In this document: piece after piece, positions 9,660 to 18,123 of the stretch
Position numbering within the stretch: the first letter of the stretch is position 1
Layout: each line of letters starts with the position of its first letter
Assembly: GCF_004402405.1 (NCBI RefSeq)
Contig: NZ_SOFE01000021.1
Location: forward strand, 1 to 56,162
Length of the DNA: 56,162 nt
DNA from: Cryobacterium levicorallinum
Lineage (GTDB): Bacteria; Actinomycetota; Actinomycetes; Actinomycetales; Microbacteriaceae
Direction: 5' to 3'
Made by a program: the position numbers and the translations under genes
The notes under the pieces: generated by a model
What the model was told of the DNA's origin: nothing
What the model saw: the letters and a program-made list of their open reading frames with translations, nothing else
Database searches by the model: none

Positions 9660-12600
9660 GTGACCACTTCCCGCGCAACCGCAGCTAACCGCCTTCCGCG
9701 CCTGGTGCCAGCCCCGGCGACACTCCCGCCGGCCGGACTGACGGGGCTCGACCCAGAGTGGTCGCGCCTGATCGAGGTTCCGGAAGGCAGCGCTGCAGGC
9801 GGCCTAGGGGGTGGGTTGGGCAGCGATTTGGGTGCCGCGGCAACCGGCAGCACGGCGAGTGGCGTGACGCACGGCTGGCACCTGCTCGACAATGGCCCGC
9901 AGCTCGACGCGCTCGGCGTGATTCCGGTCGGAACGATTCTGTGCGTGCACGGCAACCCGACCTGGTCCTACCTCTGGCGCGGCCTGCTGTCGTCGGCAAC
10001 GGATGCAGCGGCGTCGGGTGCGCTCGCCTGGCGCGTGATCGCCGTCGACCAGCTTGACATGGGTTTCTCCGAGCGCACCGGAGGTTTTCGCCCACTGGCC
10101 CGCCGGGTGCAGGACCTCGGCGACCTCACCGACGCCCTCGACCTGGCCGGCCCGGTCGTCACCCTCGGCCATGACTGGGGAGGAGTCGTCTCGCTCGGCT
10201 GGGCCGTCGACCACCCCGAACTGCTGGCCGGAGTCATGCTGCTCAATACGGCGGTGCATCAGAGCGCTGGCGATCCGATTCCGGCGCCACTGCGGCTCGC
10301 CCTCGGTCGTGGAATTCTCGGCCCGGCGACCGTGGCGACGCCGGCGTTTCTGGCCACGACGCTGGCGCTGGCGCATCCGTCGCTATCGACCGAGGTCAAG
10401 CGAGGCTACCGAGCTCCGTATTTGACGAGCGCTCGACGCGGGGGAATCGGCGGGTTCGTCGCCGACATTCCGGTCGCACTGAGCCACGAAAGTCGGCCTG
10501 AACTCGACCGCATAGCGGAGGGCGCGCGCGCCCTCGCGGTGCCGACGCTGCTGCTTTGGGGTCCCCGCGATCCAATCTTCAGCGACCGCTACCTCGACGA
10601 CCTGGCCCGGCGGATGCCGCACGCCCGCGTGCACCGGTTCGAGGGCGCTGGGCATCTGCTGGCCGAGGATGCGGACTACAGTGCTGCCGCGCTGCTCTGG
10701 CTCGGCGACGCTGTCGCGGTCACTCCCGACGATGCGGCTAATGCGGTCACGTCCCCCTCCCGGACTGGCGATCTCGGCAAGCTCGATCAGCGGATGGGAG
10801 CGTCCAGCACGCTGCTCACCGCCACTTCGGGCGCCGAGGCGGTCGCACCATCTCCGTTGGCCGAGACCGCCGTAGGGGGACCGCAAGCCGCGTGGGAAGC
10901 CGCGGGGACGCATCCACTTTGGTATTACCTCGACGAATTGCAAAACTCCGACGAGACCGCCCTCGTCGATATGCAGCCGGCCTCGCGCACCGTCAGCTGG
11001 CGCTTACTGTCGCGGCGCGTACGCCAGATCGCGGCCGGTCTCGTCTTCATTGGCGTCAAGCCCGGCGACCGCGTCTCGCTGCTGGTTCCGCCGAGCGCCG
11101 ACCTCACCGCGGTGCTCTACGCCTGCGTGCGCATCGGCGCGATCGTCGTCGTAGCGGATGCCGGCCTCGGCCTGGCCGGCCTCACTCGCGCCGTGCGCGG
11201 CGCTCGTCCCGACTTCGTCATCGGCGCAGCTCCCGGCCTCATGGCCGCCCGCGCCCTCGGCTGGCCCGGACGCAAAATCTCCACGGCGCGCTTCCCGGCT
11301 CCGATGGCCGCGCTCCTGAGCATTGAGCAGACTCTCGCCGAGCTCGTGCAGTTGGGCCAGGCGCGCCTGGACGCCGACGACGCACTCCCGCCCGGCCCCG
11401 CACCGACCGACCCGGCCGCCGTACTGTTCACCTCCGGATCGACCGGCCCGGCCAAGGGCGTCGTCTACACGCACGGCCAGCTCTCTGCTGTGAGCAATGC
11501 CCTCTTTCTGCAGTACGGAGTAGGCGTCGGAACCGGTCTCGTCGCCGGATTCGCCCCGTTCGCCCTGCTCGGCCCGGCCCTCGGCGCCCGCTCGGTCACC
11601 CCCGATATGGACGTCACGGCCCCCAAAACCCTCACCGCCACCGCCGTCGCGGCCGCCGTGGCCGCCATCGACGCGACGGTCGTCTTTCTCTCGCCCGCCG
11701 CGCTCGTGAACGTCGTCGCGACCGCCGGCGCGCTCACCCCCGCCGATCACGCGGCCCTCGCCGGGGTTCAGCGTTTTCTCTCGGCCGGCGCGCCAATCTC
11801 CGAGAGCCTGCTCGCCCAGGCCGCGACGCTCATGCCGCAAGCGACCGCGCACACCCCGTACGGCATGACCGAGGGCCTGCTCATGGCCGACATCACGCTC
11901 GAGGGCATCCGGGCTGCCACTGCGAGTGTTTCCATGCCTCGCAGAGCGGATGCCGCAGCGCACGACGGCGAGTCGGACCCGTCCACTGCCTCACTGCCCG
12001 ACACTGCGGTCTCGGCAAGCTCGACCGGCGGAGATGGTGAGGCCGCGCTCATTGCAACGTCGGCTGAAGTGAACCCGGCCGGGGGAGTCTGCGTCGGGGG
12101 GTCGACGCAGACCACGCGCATCCGGATCAGCGCGCTCGACGCGAGTGGGGCATCCGTTGGTGAGTTGTCGGAGCAGCCCAACGTGACCGGCGAGATCGTC
12201 GTGTCGGCGCCGCACGTCAAGGACCACTACGACCGGCTCTGGCTCACCGAACGGGCCTCGCGTCGCGGCGGGGTGCCCGGCGAACGCTGGCATCGAACCG
12301 GCGACGTCGGTCACCTCGACAGCGCTGGCCGCCTCTGGGTCGAGGGCCGCATGCCGCATGTCATCGTGACCGCTGGTGGCGTCGTCACCCCGGTCGGTCC
12401 GGAGCAGCGCATCGAAACGCTGCCCGACGTTGCTCGTGCGGCCTTCGTCGGGGTCGGCCCGGTCGGTACCCAGCAGCAGGTCGCCGTGATCGAAACCGTG
12501 CCGCCGGCCCGCAGCGTGCACCGGGCATCCGCTCCGCTCGCCGCCGCCGTGCGCGCCGCTGTCGGCTCGCCGGTCGCCGCGGTGCTCGTCGTGCCCGGAC

Positions 12601-12698
12601 TGCCCACCGATATTCGGCACAACTCCAAGATCGACCGCAGCCGGCTGTCGCGCTGGGCCACCGGCATCCTCTCTGGCGGTCGCTGGACTAAGCCATGA
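9660..12698 (+). CDS. oleBC: OleBC fusion: beta-lactone decarboxylase and beta-lactone synthetase
   Basis: The 1012-residue protein joins two olefin-pathway enzymes. Residues about 70-350 are a haloalkane-dehalogenase-like alpha/beta hydrolase (OleB) with Asn99 in VHGNPTWSYLWR, nucleophile Asp172 in LGHDWGG and His332 in FEGAGHLLAED. OleB removes CO2 from a beta-lactone to give the alkene. Residues about 420-1010 are an AMP-ligase-fold OleC, with the phosphate loop LFTSGSTGPAKG (589-600), TPYGMTEG and a C-terminal NSKIDR lysine; OleC closes beta-hydroxy acids to beta-lactones. The linker (about 350-415) and an insert in the OleC half (after RADAAAHDG) are Ala/Ser/Thr-rich. OleBC fusions are known from other actinobacteria such as Micrococcus luteus. 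GTG start. Confidence 0.93.
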   Translation: MTTSRATAANRLPRLVPAPATLPPAGLTGLDPEWSRLIEVPEGSAAGGLGGGLGSDLGAAATGSTASGVTHGWHLLDNGPQLDALGVIPVGTILCVHGNPTWSYLWRGLLSSATDAAASGALAWRVIAVDQLDMGFSERTGGFRPLARRVQDLGDLTDALDLAGPVVTLGHDWGGVVSLGWAVDHPELLAGVMLLNTAVHQSAGDPIPAPLRLALGRGILGPATVATPAFLATTLALAHPSLSTEVKRGYRAPYLTSARRGGIGGFVADIPVALSHESRPELDRIAEGARALAVPTLLLWGPRDPIFSDRYLDDLARRMPHARVHRFEGAGHLLAEDADYSAAALLWLGDAVAVTPDDAANAVTSPSRTGDLGKLDQRMGASSTLLTATSGAEAVAPSPLAETAVGGPQAAWEAAGTHPLWYYLDELQNSDETALVDMQPASRTVSWRLLSRRVRQIAAGLVFIGVKPGDRVSLLVPPSADLTAVLYACVRIGAIVVVADAGLGLAGLTRAVRGARPDFVIGAAPGLMAARALGWPGRKISTARFPAPMAALLSIEQTLAELVQLGQARLDADDALPPGPAPTDPAAVLFTSGSTGPAKGVVYTHGQLSAVSNALFLQYGVGVGTGLVAGFAPFALLGPALGARSVTPDMDVTAPKTLTATAVAAAVAAIDATVVFLSPAALVNVVATAGALTPADHAALAGVQRFLSAGAPISESLLAQAATLMPQATAHTPYGMTEGLLMADITLEGIRAATASVSMPRRADAAAHDGESDPSTASLPDTAVSASSTGGDGEAALIATSAEVNPAGGVCVGGSTQTTRIRISALDASGASVGELSEQPNVTGEIVVSAPHVKDHYDRLWLTERASRRGGVPGERWHRTGDVGHLDSAGRLWVEGRMPHVIVTAGGVVTPVGPEQRIETLPDVARAAFVGVGPVGTQQQVAVIETVPPARSVHRASAPLAAAVRAAVGSPVAAVLVVPGLPTDIRHNSKIDRSRLSRWATGILSGGRWTKP

Positions 12699-12708
12699 GG
12701 GGCGCGCC

Positions 12709-13698
12709 ATGAGAGTGCTGGTGACCGGAGCCAGCGGCTTTCTCGGTCGCGCCGTCGCTGAGCGCATCAGCGCGGCCGGGCACGAGGTGCGCACCTTTCA
12801 GCGGCGGCCATCCGGCGTGGCCGGCGTCGAGGACGTTCACGGCTCCATCACGACGCCGGCCGACACCCCGTACGCCGGTCTCGCCTATGCCGTCAGCGGC
12901 ATGGACGCGGTCGTGCACCTCGCCGCGAAGGTCTCGCTCACCGGGGATCCGGACGAGTTTGCGGCGGTGAATATCGGCGGCACCCGCACGGTGCTGCAGG
13001 CTGCGCAGCAGGCCGGCGTCTCCCGGTTCGTCTACGTGTCCTCACCGTCGGTCGCTCATGCCGGCAGTTCGATCATGGGTTCGGACGCGCTGCCGGCCGC
13101 GCCGGAACACGCTCGCGGCGACTACGCCCGCACCAAGGCTCACGCCGAACTGCTCGCGCTGGCCGCCGATGCTCCCGGATTCAGCGTGGTCGCCGTGCGC
13201 CCGCACCTGGTCTGGGGTCCCGGCGATACCCAGCTGATCGAGCGCATCGTCGACCGTGCGCGCTCCGGTCGGCTGCCGCTGCTCGGCCACGGCGCTGCAC
13301 TGATCGACACGACCTACGTCGATAACGCGGCTTCGGCCATTCATGCCGCGCTCGACGCAGCTGTCACCGTGCATGGCCAGAGCTACGTGATCACCAACGG
13401 GGAACCGCGCCCAGTTGCGGACATCCTCGCCGGAATCTGCGGCGCGGCCAACGTGCCGGCGCCGACCTGGCGGGTGCCGGCATCCGCTGCCCGCGGTGTC
13501 GGCTCGCTCATCGAGGCCATCTGGCGGCGTCGCCCGGGTGTCGACGAGCCGCCAATGACCCGGTTTCTGGCCGAACAGCTCTCGACCGCGCACTGGTTCG
13601 ACCAGCGCCGCACCCGCGCCGACCTTCACTGGACCCCCGCGGTCTCACTTGACGAGGGCTTCGGGCGTCTCGCCGCGCACTATCGCGCTCGCCCCTAG
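12709..13698 (+). CDS. oleD: OleD-type NAD(P)-dependent beta-ketoacid reductase (extended SDR)
   Basis: The 329-residue extended short-chain dehydrogenase starts with the cofactor loop VTGASGFLGRAVAERI and carries the YARTK form of the YxxxK catalytic pair at about residues 142-146. It lies 10 bp after oleBC, so co-transcription is likely. In the pathway OleD reduces the OleA beta-keto acid to the beta-hydroxy acid used by OleC. Together, oleA, oleBC and oleD give a complete route from two acyl chains to a long internal olefin. Confidence 0.9.
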   Translation: MRVLVTGASGFLGRAVAERISAAGHEVRTFQRRPSGVAGVEDVHGSITTPADTPYAGLAYAVSGMDAVVHLAAKVSLTGDPDEFAAVNIGGTRTVLQAAQQAGVSRFVYVSSPSVAHAGSSIMGSDALPAAPEHARGDYARTKAHAELLALAADAPGFSVVAVRPHLVWGPGDTQLIERIVDRARSGRLPLLGHGAALIDTTYVDNAASAIHAALDAAVTVHGQSYVITNGEPRPVADILAGICGAANVPAPTWRVPASAARGVGSLIEAIWRRRPGVDEPPMTRFLAEQLSTAHWFDQRRTRADLHWTPAVSLDEGFGRLAAHYRARP

Positions 13699-13761
13699 CT
13701 GCGACCCGCTCCGCCCACCACTGTGCTCGGGCCCAGACCGCTTTGGTGTGGGCGGCAGGCG

Positions 13762-14124
13762 CTACGCGCGAAACCCGAGGGCCGCGCGCGCGAACGTGAG
13801 CGCCTCCTCGGGGGCCACGCCGAGCTTGCGCGCCCGGGCGGCGAACGCGGCGGCGGCGGCCTGCACGTGCTGCTGGGCGGCATCCCCACTGGCGGCGATG
13901 AAGGAACCGTTGCGGCCGCGCGTCTCGATTACTTCGTCGCGCTCGAGCTCACGGTAGGCGCGGGCCACGGTGTTGGCGGCGAGCCCCAGATCGTCCGCGA
14001 GTTTGCGCACGGTCGGCAGCTTGTCGCCGGGGGCCAGTGAACCCGCACGAACGGCGGCGAGTACCTGCACCCGCAACTGTTCGTAGGGCGGTGTGGCGGA
14101 GCGCGGATCGACCAGCAGCATCAT
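13762..14124 (-). CDS. GntR-family regulator, YtrA type (distal copy)
   Basis: This 120-residue YtrA-type GntR protein consists of a winged helix (PPYEQLRVQVLAAVRAGSL; LPTVRKLADDLGLAANTVARAYRELERD) and a short C-terminal helix with no effector domain. The start at 14124 gives an ATGA overlap with the stop of the membrane-protein gene ahead of it, so the two are translationally coupled; ATG 14121 is the alternative. It is closely similar in sequence to the GntR gene at 15255-15629 on the other side of the membrane gene. YtrA-type regulators usually control the membrane transport genes in their own operon. Confidence 0.88.
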   Translation of the reverse strand: MMLLVDPRSATPPYEQLRVQVLAAVRAGSLAPGDKLPTVRKLADDLGLAANTVARAYRELERDEVIETRGRNGSFIAASGDAAQQHVQAAAAAFAARARKLGVAPEEALTFARAALGFRA

Positions 14125-15113
14125 GCCGAGGTCTTCTCTCGGCTGTCTTCGTCGGGCCAGTTGTCGGCGGTTGGGCCGCGCCGGCGCCGGTCGAGTTCCC
14201 TGGCTGTCTCGGGCCACAGTCGACGCAGGTAGTGCGTGGTGCTGCGATTGCGCAGGCTCGTCACGCTCCAACCGATTAGGGCGAAGACCAGCACCGGTCC
14301 CATTATCGTGAACGATTCGACCAGAATCTCCCCGACCGAGCCGGGCTCCGGCAGATAGATCGAGTCGCTGAGTGACAGGAACAACACGCAGGTACTGACG
14401 GCCGCAATGATGCCCGGGATCCCGACCAGGCTGCGCAGGGTGGTGCTGCGAAAGGCATCGCTCCAGGCCAGTTCGATGGATGTGCTGGCCGGCTGGCCGC
14501 GATCGAGCAGCGCCCCGGCTGCCGCCCAGGTGAGCAGGCTCGCTGCAGCCGCGAGGGCCAGGAGCAGTCCGGCCGGCCAGAGAATAGTTCGCACCGAAAC
14601 GTCATCGAACACCCGCTCAGGGTTGATCGCGATGACTCCGAGCACGGCAATGTAGCCGAGGGTGGCCAGCGCCAGGAATCCCAGCGAAAACGTGCGGTCG
14701 AGCGGCGTGACATAGTCGGCCAGCCGGGGCGACAGGCTGCGCGCGAGTCGCGGCGCCTCGGGAACCGGGGCGAAGGCCGCATGCGAATCGTTGAGGATCA
14801 CGGCGCTTGTCGACGCAACCGTCATCGTGACCCCGACCAGAAGTCCGTTCCACGGGCTCTCGCTCCCGCCCATCGAGACGAGCGCCGCCGCTCCGACGAC
14901 GAGTCCGATCATCGCTCCGACGACCCCGGCACGTTCCCGGCGATAGAGTCGGCGCGACAGCTCGGGAACGATCCCGGGCACCAACGCGAGCCCGACCTGC
15001 TGAGAGTAGGCGTGCAGCATCCGTCTGCGCGGTTCGGCTCTTGAGATATAGGCCAAACGGATGCCGAGACCCGCCATCACCAGCGCTGCCAAAATCACCA
15101 AGACCGGATTCAC
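14121..15113 (-). CDS. Multi-pass membrane protein of unknown function
   Basis: I do not recognise the family. The 330-residue protein begins with a hydrophobic anchor (VNPVLVILAALVMAGLGIRLAY). It continues with several more hydrophobic stretches, among them MIGLVVGAAALVSMGG, FLALATLGYIAVLGVIAI, PAGLLLALAAAASLLTWAAAGA, IAAVSTCVLFLSL and VLVFALIGWSVTSL. The start is GTG at 15113, with GGGAGGG six bases before it. Long polar stretches include RRLYRRER near residue 50. It is sandwiched between two related GntR genes on the same strand, which suggests a YtrA-controlled membrane function (inference). Confidence 0.7.
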   Translation of the reverse strand: MNPVLVILAALVMAGLGIRLAYISRAEPRRRMLHAYSQQVGLALVPGIVPELSRRLYRRERAGVVGAMIGLVVGAAALVSMGGSESPWNGLLVGVTMTVASTSAVILNDSHAAFAPVPEAPRLARSLSPRLADYVTPLDRTFSLGFLALATLGYIAVLGVIAINPERVFDDVSVRTILWPAGLLLALAAAASLLTWAAAGALLDRGQPASTSIELAWSDAFRSTTLRSLVGIPGIIAAVSTCVLFLSLSDSIYLPEPGSVGEILVESFTIMGPVLVFALIGWSVTSLRNRSTTHYLRRLWPETARELDRRRRGPTADNWPDEDSREKTSA

Positions 15114-15254
15114 AAAACCCTCCCTTTGTGTGCGTTTTGTACCAGAGTAGCAATACAAACAACTGTGGCAATAGGTGCTCGGCAGGAAAAGCTGTCCTGG
15201 CCGTGCCTGACCGCGAAAACTCAATGCACCCAGAAAGAGCACAGCACCAGCGGT

Positions 15255-15629
15255 TCAGGCGCTGGGACGCTCCAGAGCTTCGGTGACGAGAGCGAGCGCC
15301 TCCTCCCGGCTCACCCCGAGCTGCTGAATGCGAGCGGCGAACGACGCGGCGGCCGCCTGGGCCTGCCGCGCCGCCGCATCGCCATTGGGAGCGATGAATG
15401 ACCCGAATCGGCCGCGGGTTTCAATGACGGCGTCACGCTCCAGCTCACGATAGGCGCGGGCGACCGTGTTCGTGGCGAGGCCGAGTTCAGCGGCGAGGGC
15501 ACGCACGGTCGGCAGGCGAGTGTCGTGGGCGAGCTCGCCGGAGCGCACGGCCGCAATCACCTGGCTGCGCAACTGTTCGAACGGCGGCGTACTCGACTGG
15601 GAATCAATGGCAACAAAGGAAGCGGGCAC
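15255..15629 (-). CDS. GntR-family regulator, YtrA type (proximal copy)
   Basis: This 124-residue YtrA-type regulator has the same layout as the gene at 13762-14124: PPFEQLRSQVIAAVRSGEL, then a helix-turn-helix region LGLATNTVARAYRELERD, then E-T-R-G-R-x-G-S-F-I-A. It is the first gene of the three-gene minus-strand block, about 140 bp ahead of the membrane protein's GTG. The two GntR proteins share most residues in the DNA-binding domain, so they are duplicates that may read the same operator. Confidence 0.88.
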   Translation of the reverse strand: MPASFVAIDSQSSTPPFEQLRSQVIAAVRSGELAHDTRLPTVRALAAELGLATNTVARAYRELERDAVIETRGRFGSFIAPNGDAAARQAQAAAASFAARIQQLGVSREEALALVTEALERPSA

Positions 15630-15798
15630 GGGACCCTCCGTTCAACGTTATGGACAATTTTGCCCCGCTACAACGGATGCTGCAACAGCATACCGTTGGT
15701 ACGTTCCTCCAGAATGTCCGAGAGCGCGGGTGCCTGCCTGCCTCAACGCCCACGAAGCACCGTTCGTGAGGCCGCGGCGGCTCGGTAGGCTCGAACCC

Positions 15799-16569
15799 AT
15801 GACTTTCCCGGCCGATCTGCCCGCCCAGCTGGCCGGGCTGCTGCCCACCCTGGTCGGTGTCATGCTGCTTCTGGCGGTGGTCGTGACGGTGCTGCGCGGC
15901 TATCGCACGCAGCATCCGTTCGCGCCGGCGTTGGCCCTGCTGCGCGGTACCCTGCAGCTGGCCGCGATCAGCCTGATCCTCAGCGGAATCATCAACGATC
16001 CGCTCTGGGTCGGTGTCGGACTGCTCGTCATGTTTGCGGCGGCCGTTGGCACGGTGGCCCGGAGGATCGGCTTCAACCGGCGCCACCTGGTACGGGTTGC
16101 TGCGGCGATGGGGCTCGGTGTTGTCGTCACGCTGACGATCGTGTTCACGACCGGAGCGATTGAATTTTCGCCGCGCTACGTGCTCGCCATCGGCGGCATC
16201 GTCATCGGCAATGCCATGTCGATCGCGACGCTGAGCGGTCGGCGCTTCACCGAAGCGGTCGGCGACCACTGGGACGAGGTCGAGGGCTGGCTCGCGCTCG
16301 GCGCCACACCGAGCCAGTCCACCCGGGAACTCGCCCGGCAAGCGGTCTATTTCGCCATCATCCCGTCCACGGATCAGACCAAAACCACCGGCCTCGTGAC
16401 GTTGCCCGGGGCGTTCGTCGGCGCGCTCTTTGGCGGAGCATCGCCGCTGGAGGCCGGCCGGTTTCAGATCGTCGTGCTCGCCGGCATCCTCTGCGCCGGG
16501 TCGATCGCCGCGGTGACCCTGCTGCACTTGGTCGGCCCGGTGCGCCAAAAGCCCGTCCCCACGGTCTAG
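15799..16569 (+). CDS. fetB: FetB/UPF0014-family ABC transporter permease
   Basis: The 256-residue integral membrane protein has about seven hydrophobic segments and the conserved centre of the UPF0014 (YbbM/FetB) family: GGIVIGNAMSIATLSGRRF, then EVEGWLALGATPSQSTRELAR, then a late IIPSTDQTKTTGLVTLPGAF stretch. In E. coli FetB pairs with the ATPase FetA for iron export. The ATG at 15799 is chosen because the family begins there. No ATPase gene lies beside it, so the partner must be elsewhere or missing. The downstream gene faces it. Confidence 0.82.
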   Translation: MTFPADLPAQLAGLLPTLVGVMLLLAVVVTVLRGYRTQHPFAPALALLRGTLQLAAISLILSGIINDPLWVGVGLLVMFAAAVGTVARRIGFNRRHLVRVAAAMGLGVVVTLTIVFTTGAIEFSPRYVLAIGGIVIGNAMSIATLSGRRFTEAVGDHWDEVEGWLALGATPSQSTRELARQAVYFAIIPSTDQTKTTGLVTLPGAFVGALFGGASPLEAGRFQIVVLAGILCAGSIAAVTLLHLVGPVRQKPVPTV

Positions 16570-16578
16570 CCCTCGAAA

Positions 16579-17016
16579 TTACTCGACCGAACGGTGAATC
16601 AGGCGGGACAAGACGATCGCGCTCCGGGTGTGGTCGACGTTGGGCGCGAGGCGCACCTTTTCGAGGGCCGCCTCGAGGCCGGGAATGTCCCGGGCGCGAA
16701 TGTGCACCATGGCATCGGCGCTGCCGGTGATCGTTCCGGCATCGACCACCTCCGGCACGCCGGAGAGAATGCGCAGCAGTTCGTCGGGCGCCACCGTGCC
16801 GCGGCAGAACAGCTCGACATAGGCTTCCGTGCTCATGCCGTCGACGGCCGGGTCGACCTGAATGGTGAAGCTGCGAATGACCTTGTCGGCCACCAGCCGA
16901 TCAACGCGCCGTTTCACAGCGGATGCCGACAGCCCCACGACGGATCCGATATCGCCGTAGCCGGCACGCGCATTCTGGCGCAGCAGGTCGAGAATGCTGT
17001 GGTCTAGGTTGTCCAT
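16579..17016 (-). CDS. Lrp/AsnC-family regulator
   Basis: This 145-residue protein has an N-terminal helix-turn-helix (ILDLLRQNARAGYGDIGSVVGLSASAVKRRVDRL) and a C-terminal Lrp ligand-binding (RAM) domain ending in VDHTRSAIVLSRLIH. It is divergent from the arginine-degrading pair at 17243 with a 226-bp gap. An AsnC/Lrp gene divergent from the same two enzymes is a recurring actinobacterial arrangement (established from memory of such clusters, not checked), so arginine or ornithine is the likely effector. Confidence 0.9.
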   Translation of the reverse strand: MDNLDHSILDLLRQNARAGYGDIGSVVGLSASAVKRRVDRLVADKVIRSFTIQVDPAVDGMSTEAYVELFCRGTVAPDELLRILSGVPEVVDAGTITGSADAMVHIRARDIPGLEAALEKVRLAPNVDHTRSAIVLSRLIHRSVE

Positions 17017-17242
17017 GGGCCGAGTCTAGGCGATCGCTGTGCGCAAACGTGCGTCCCGACGGTCATTCTCGAAGATTTATTGCGCAGATCAGCGTGAAAC
17101 GTTGAATCGTGCTGTGTGAGACTAAGACTGGCGTCCCGGAACGATCGTGGTTCGATCGCGCCGGGCTCTCGTGAGCGACCTGGTCCGCCATTCACCCTAC
17201 GTTTCGTGGGTTTTCAGGTCCGCGAAACGACGAAGGAGCCTC

Positions 17243-18097
17243 ATGTCGATCAACTCAGCCACCCCCGTCCTCTCCGAAGAATCGGCCGTTCCGGTGCGCA
17301 CCGCCACCAAGCGCACCATTCTCATGTGCAAGCCGCAGTTCTTCACCGTGGTCTACCGCATCAACCCCTGGATGGACCCGGCCCTGCCCACCGACACCTC
17401 GCTCGCCGTCGAGCAGTGGCAGACCCTGTACGACACCTACGTCGGCCTCGGTTACGACGTGCAGCTGATCGAGCCGATCGACGGCCTGCCCGACATGGTC
17501 TACGCGGCCAACGGCGGATTCGTCATCGACAACCAGGCCTACGGCGCCAAGTTTACCCACGTACAGCGCCAGCCCGAAGGTCCCGCCTACATGGACTGGT
17601 TTGGCGCCAACGGCTTCGACGTGCGCGTGCCGATCGAAACCAACGAGGGCGAGGGCGACTTTTTGCTGGTCGGCGACGTTATTCTGGCCGGCACCGGCTT
17701 TCGTAGCGATTCGAACAGCCATGCAGAGCTCTCGATTATCGCCGGCCGCCCGGTCATCACCCTGCGCCTGATCAACCCGAGCTTTTACCACCTCGACACC
17801 GCCGTTGCCGTGCTCGATGACAGCAATATCGCGTACCTGCCGAGCGCGTTCGATGCTCCGAGCCTCGCGATTCTGCAGGAACGTTATCCCGACGCCATTA
17901 TCGTCACCGAAGAGGATGCCTCCATCCTCGGACTCAACTCCTACTCCGACGGCTACAACGTCGTCATCGCCGCCCGCGCCAAGGACTTCGAACAGCAGCT
18001 GCGCGCCCGCGGCTACAACCCGATCGGCGTCGACCTGTCCGAGTTGCTGCTCGGCGGCGGCGGCGTCAAGTGCTGCACGCTCGAGCTGCGCCGATGA
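17243..18097 (+). CDS. GME-family amidinohydrolase: arginine dihydrolase-like (often annotated DDAH)
   Basis: The 284-residue guanidino-group modifying enzyme carries His183 in FYHLDT and Cys277 near the C-terminus in GGGVKCC. Two asparagines, Asn41 in INPWM and Asn90 in YAANGG, sit where the cyanobacterial arginine dihydrolases ArgZ/AgrE have the Asn pair of INPWM and ANAG. True dimethylarginine hydrolases have an acidic residue at the second site. The pattern therefore points to arginine cleavage to ornithine, CO2 and ammonia rather than DDAH activity (inference). A good GAAGGAG site precedes ATG 17243. The gene is followed 26 bp later by rocD, which would use the ornithine. Confidence 0.8.
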   Translation: MSINSATPVLSEESAVPVRTATKRTILMCKPQFFTVVYRINPWMDPALPTDTSLAVEQWQTLYDTYVGLGYDVQLIEPIDGLPDMVYAANGGFVIDNQAYGAKFTHVQRQPEGPAYMDWFGANGFDVRVPIETNEGEGDFLLVGDVILAGTGFRSDSNSHAELSIIAGRPVITLRLINPSFYHLDTAVAVLDDSNIAYLPSAFDAPSLAILQERYPDAIIVTEEDASILGLNSYSDGYNVVIAARAKDFEQQLRARGYNPIGVDLSELLLGGGGVKCCTLELRR

Positions 18098-18123
18098 CCG
18101 CGCCCAACCTGAAGGAGCACGAT

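Noticed and set aside
13700..13760. Terminator between oleD and the facing GntR gene (CCGCCCACCA with TGGTGTGGGCGG)
   Set aside because: The arms pair only with bulges over a long loop; too weak to list.
14037..14311. Plus-strand frames opposite the GntR/membrane genes
   Set aside because: Shadow frames of GC-rich coding DNA; no motifs and inconsistent with the clear minus-strand genes.
17243..18097. Plain annotation as dimethylargininase
   Set aside because: The Asn pair and coupling to ornithine aminotransferase fit arginine dihydrolase better; kept as a family-level call because activity cannot be proved from sequence.
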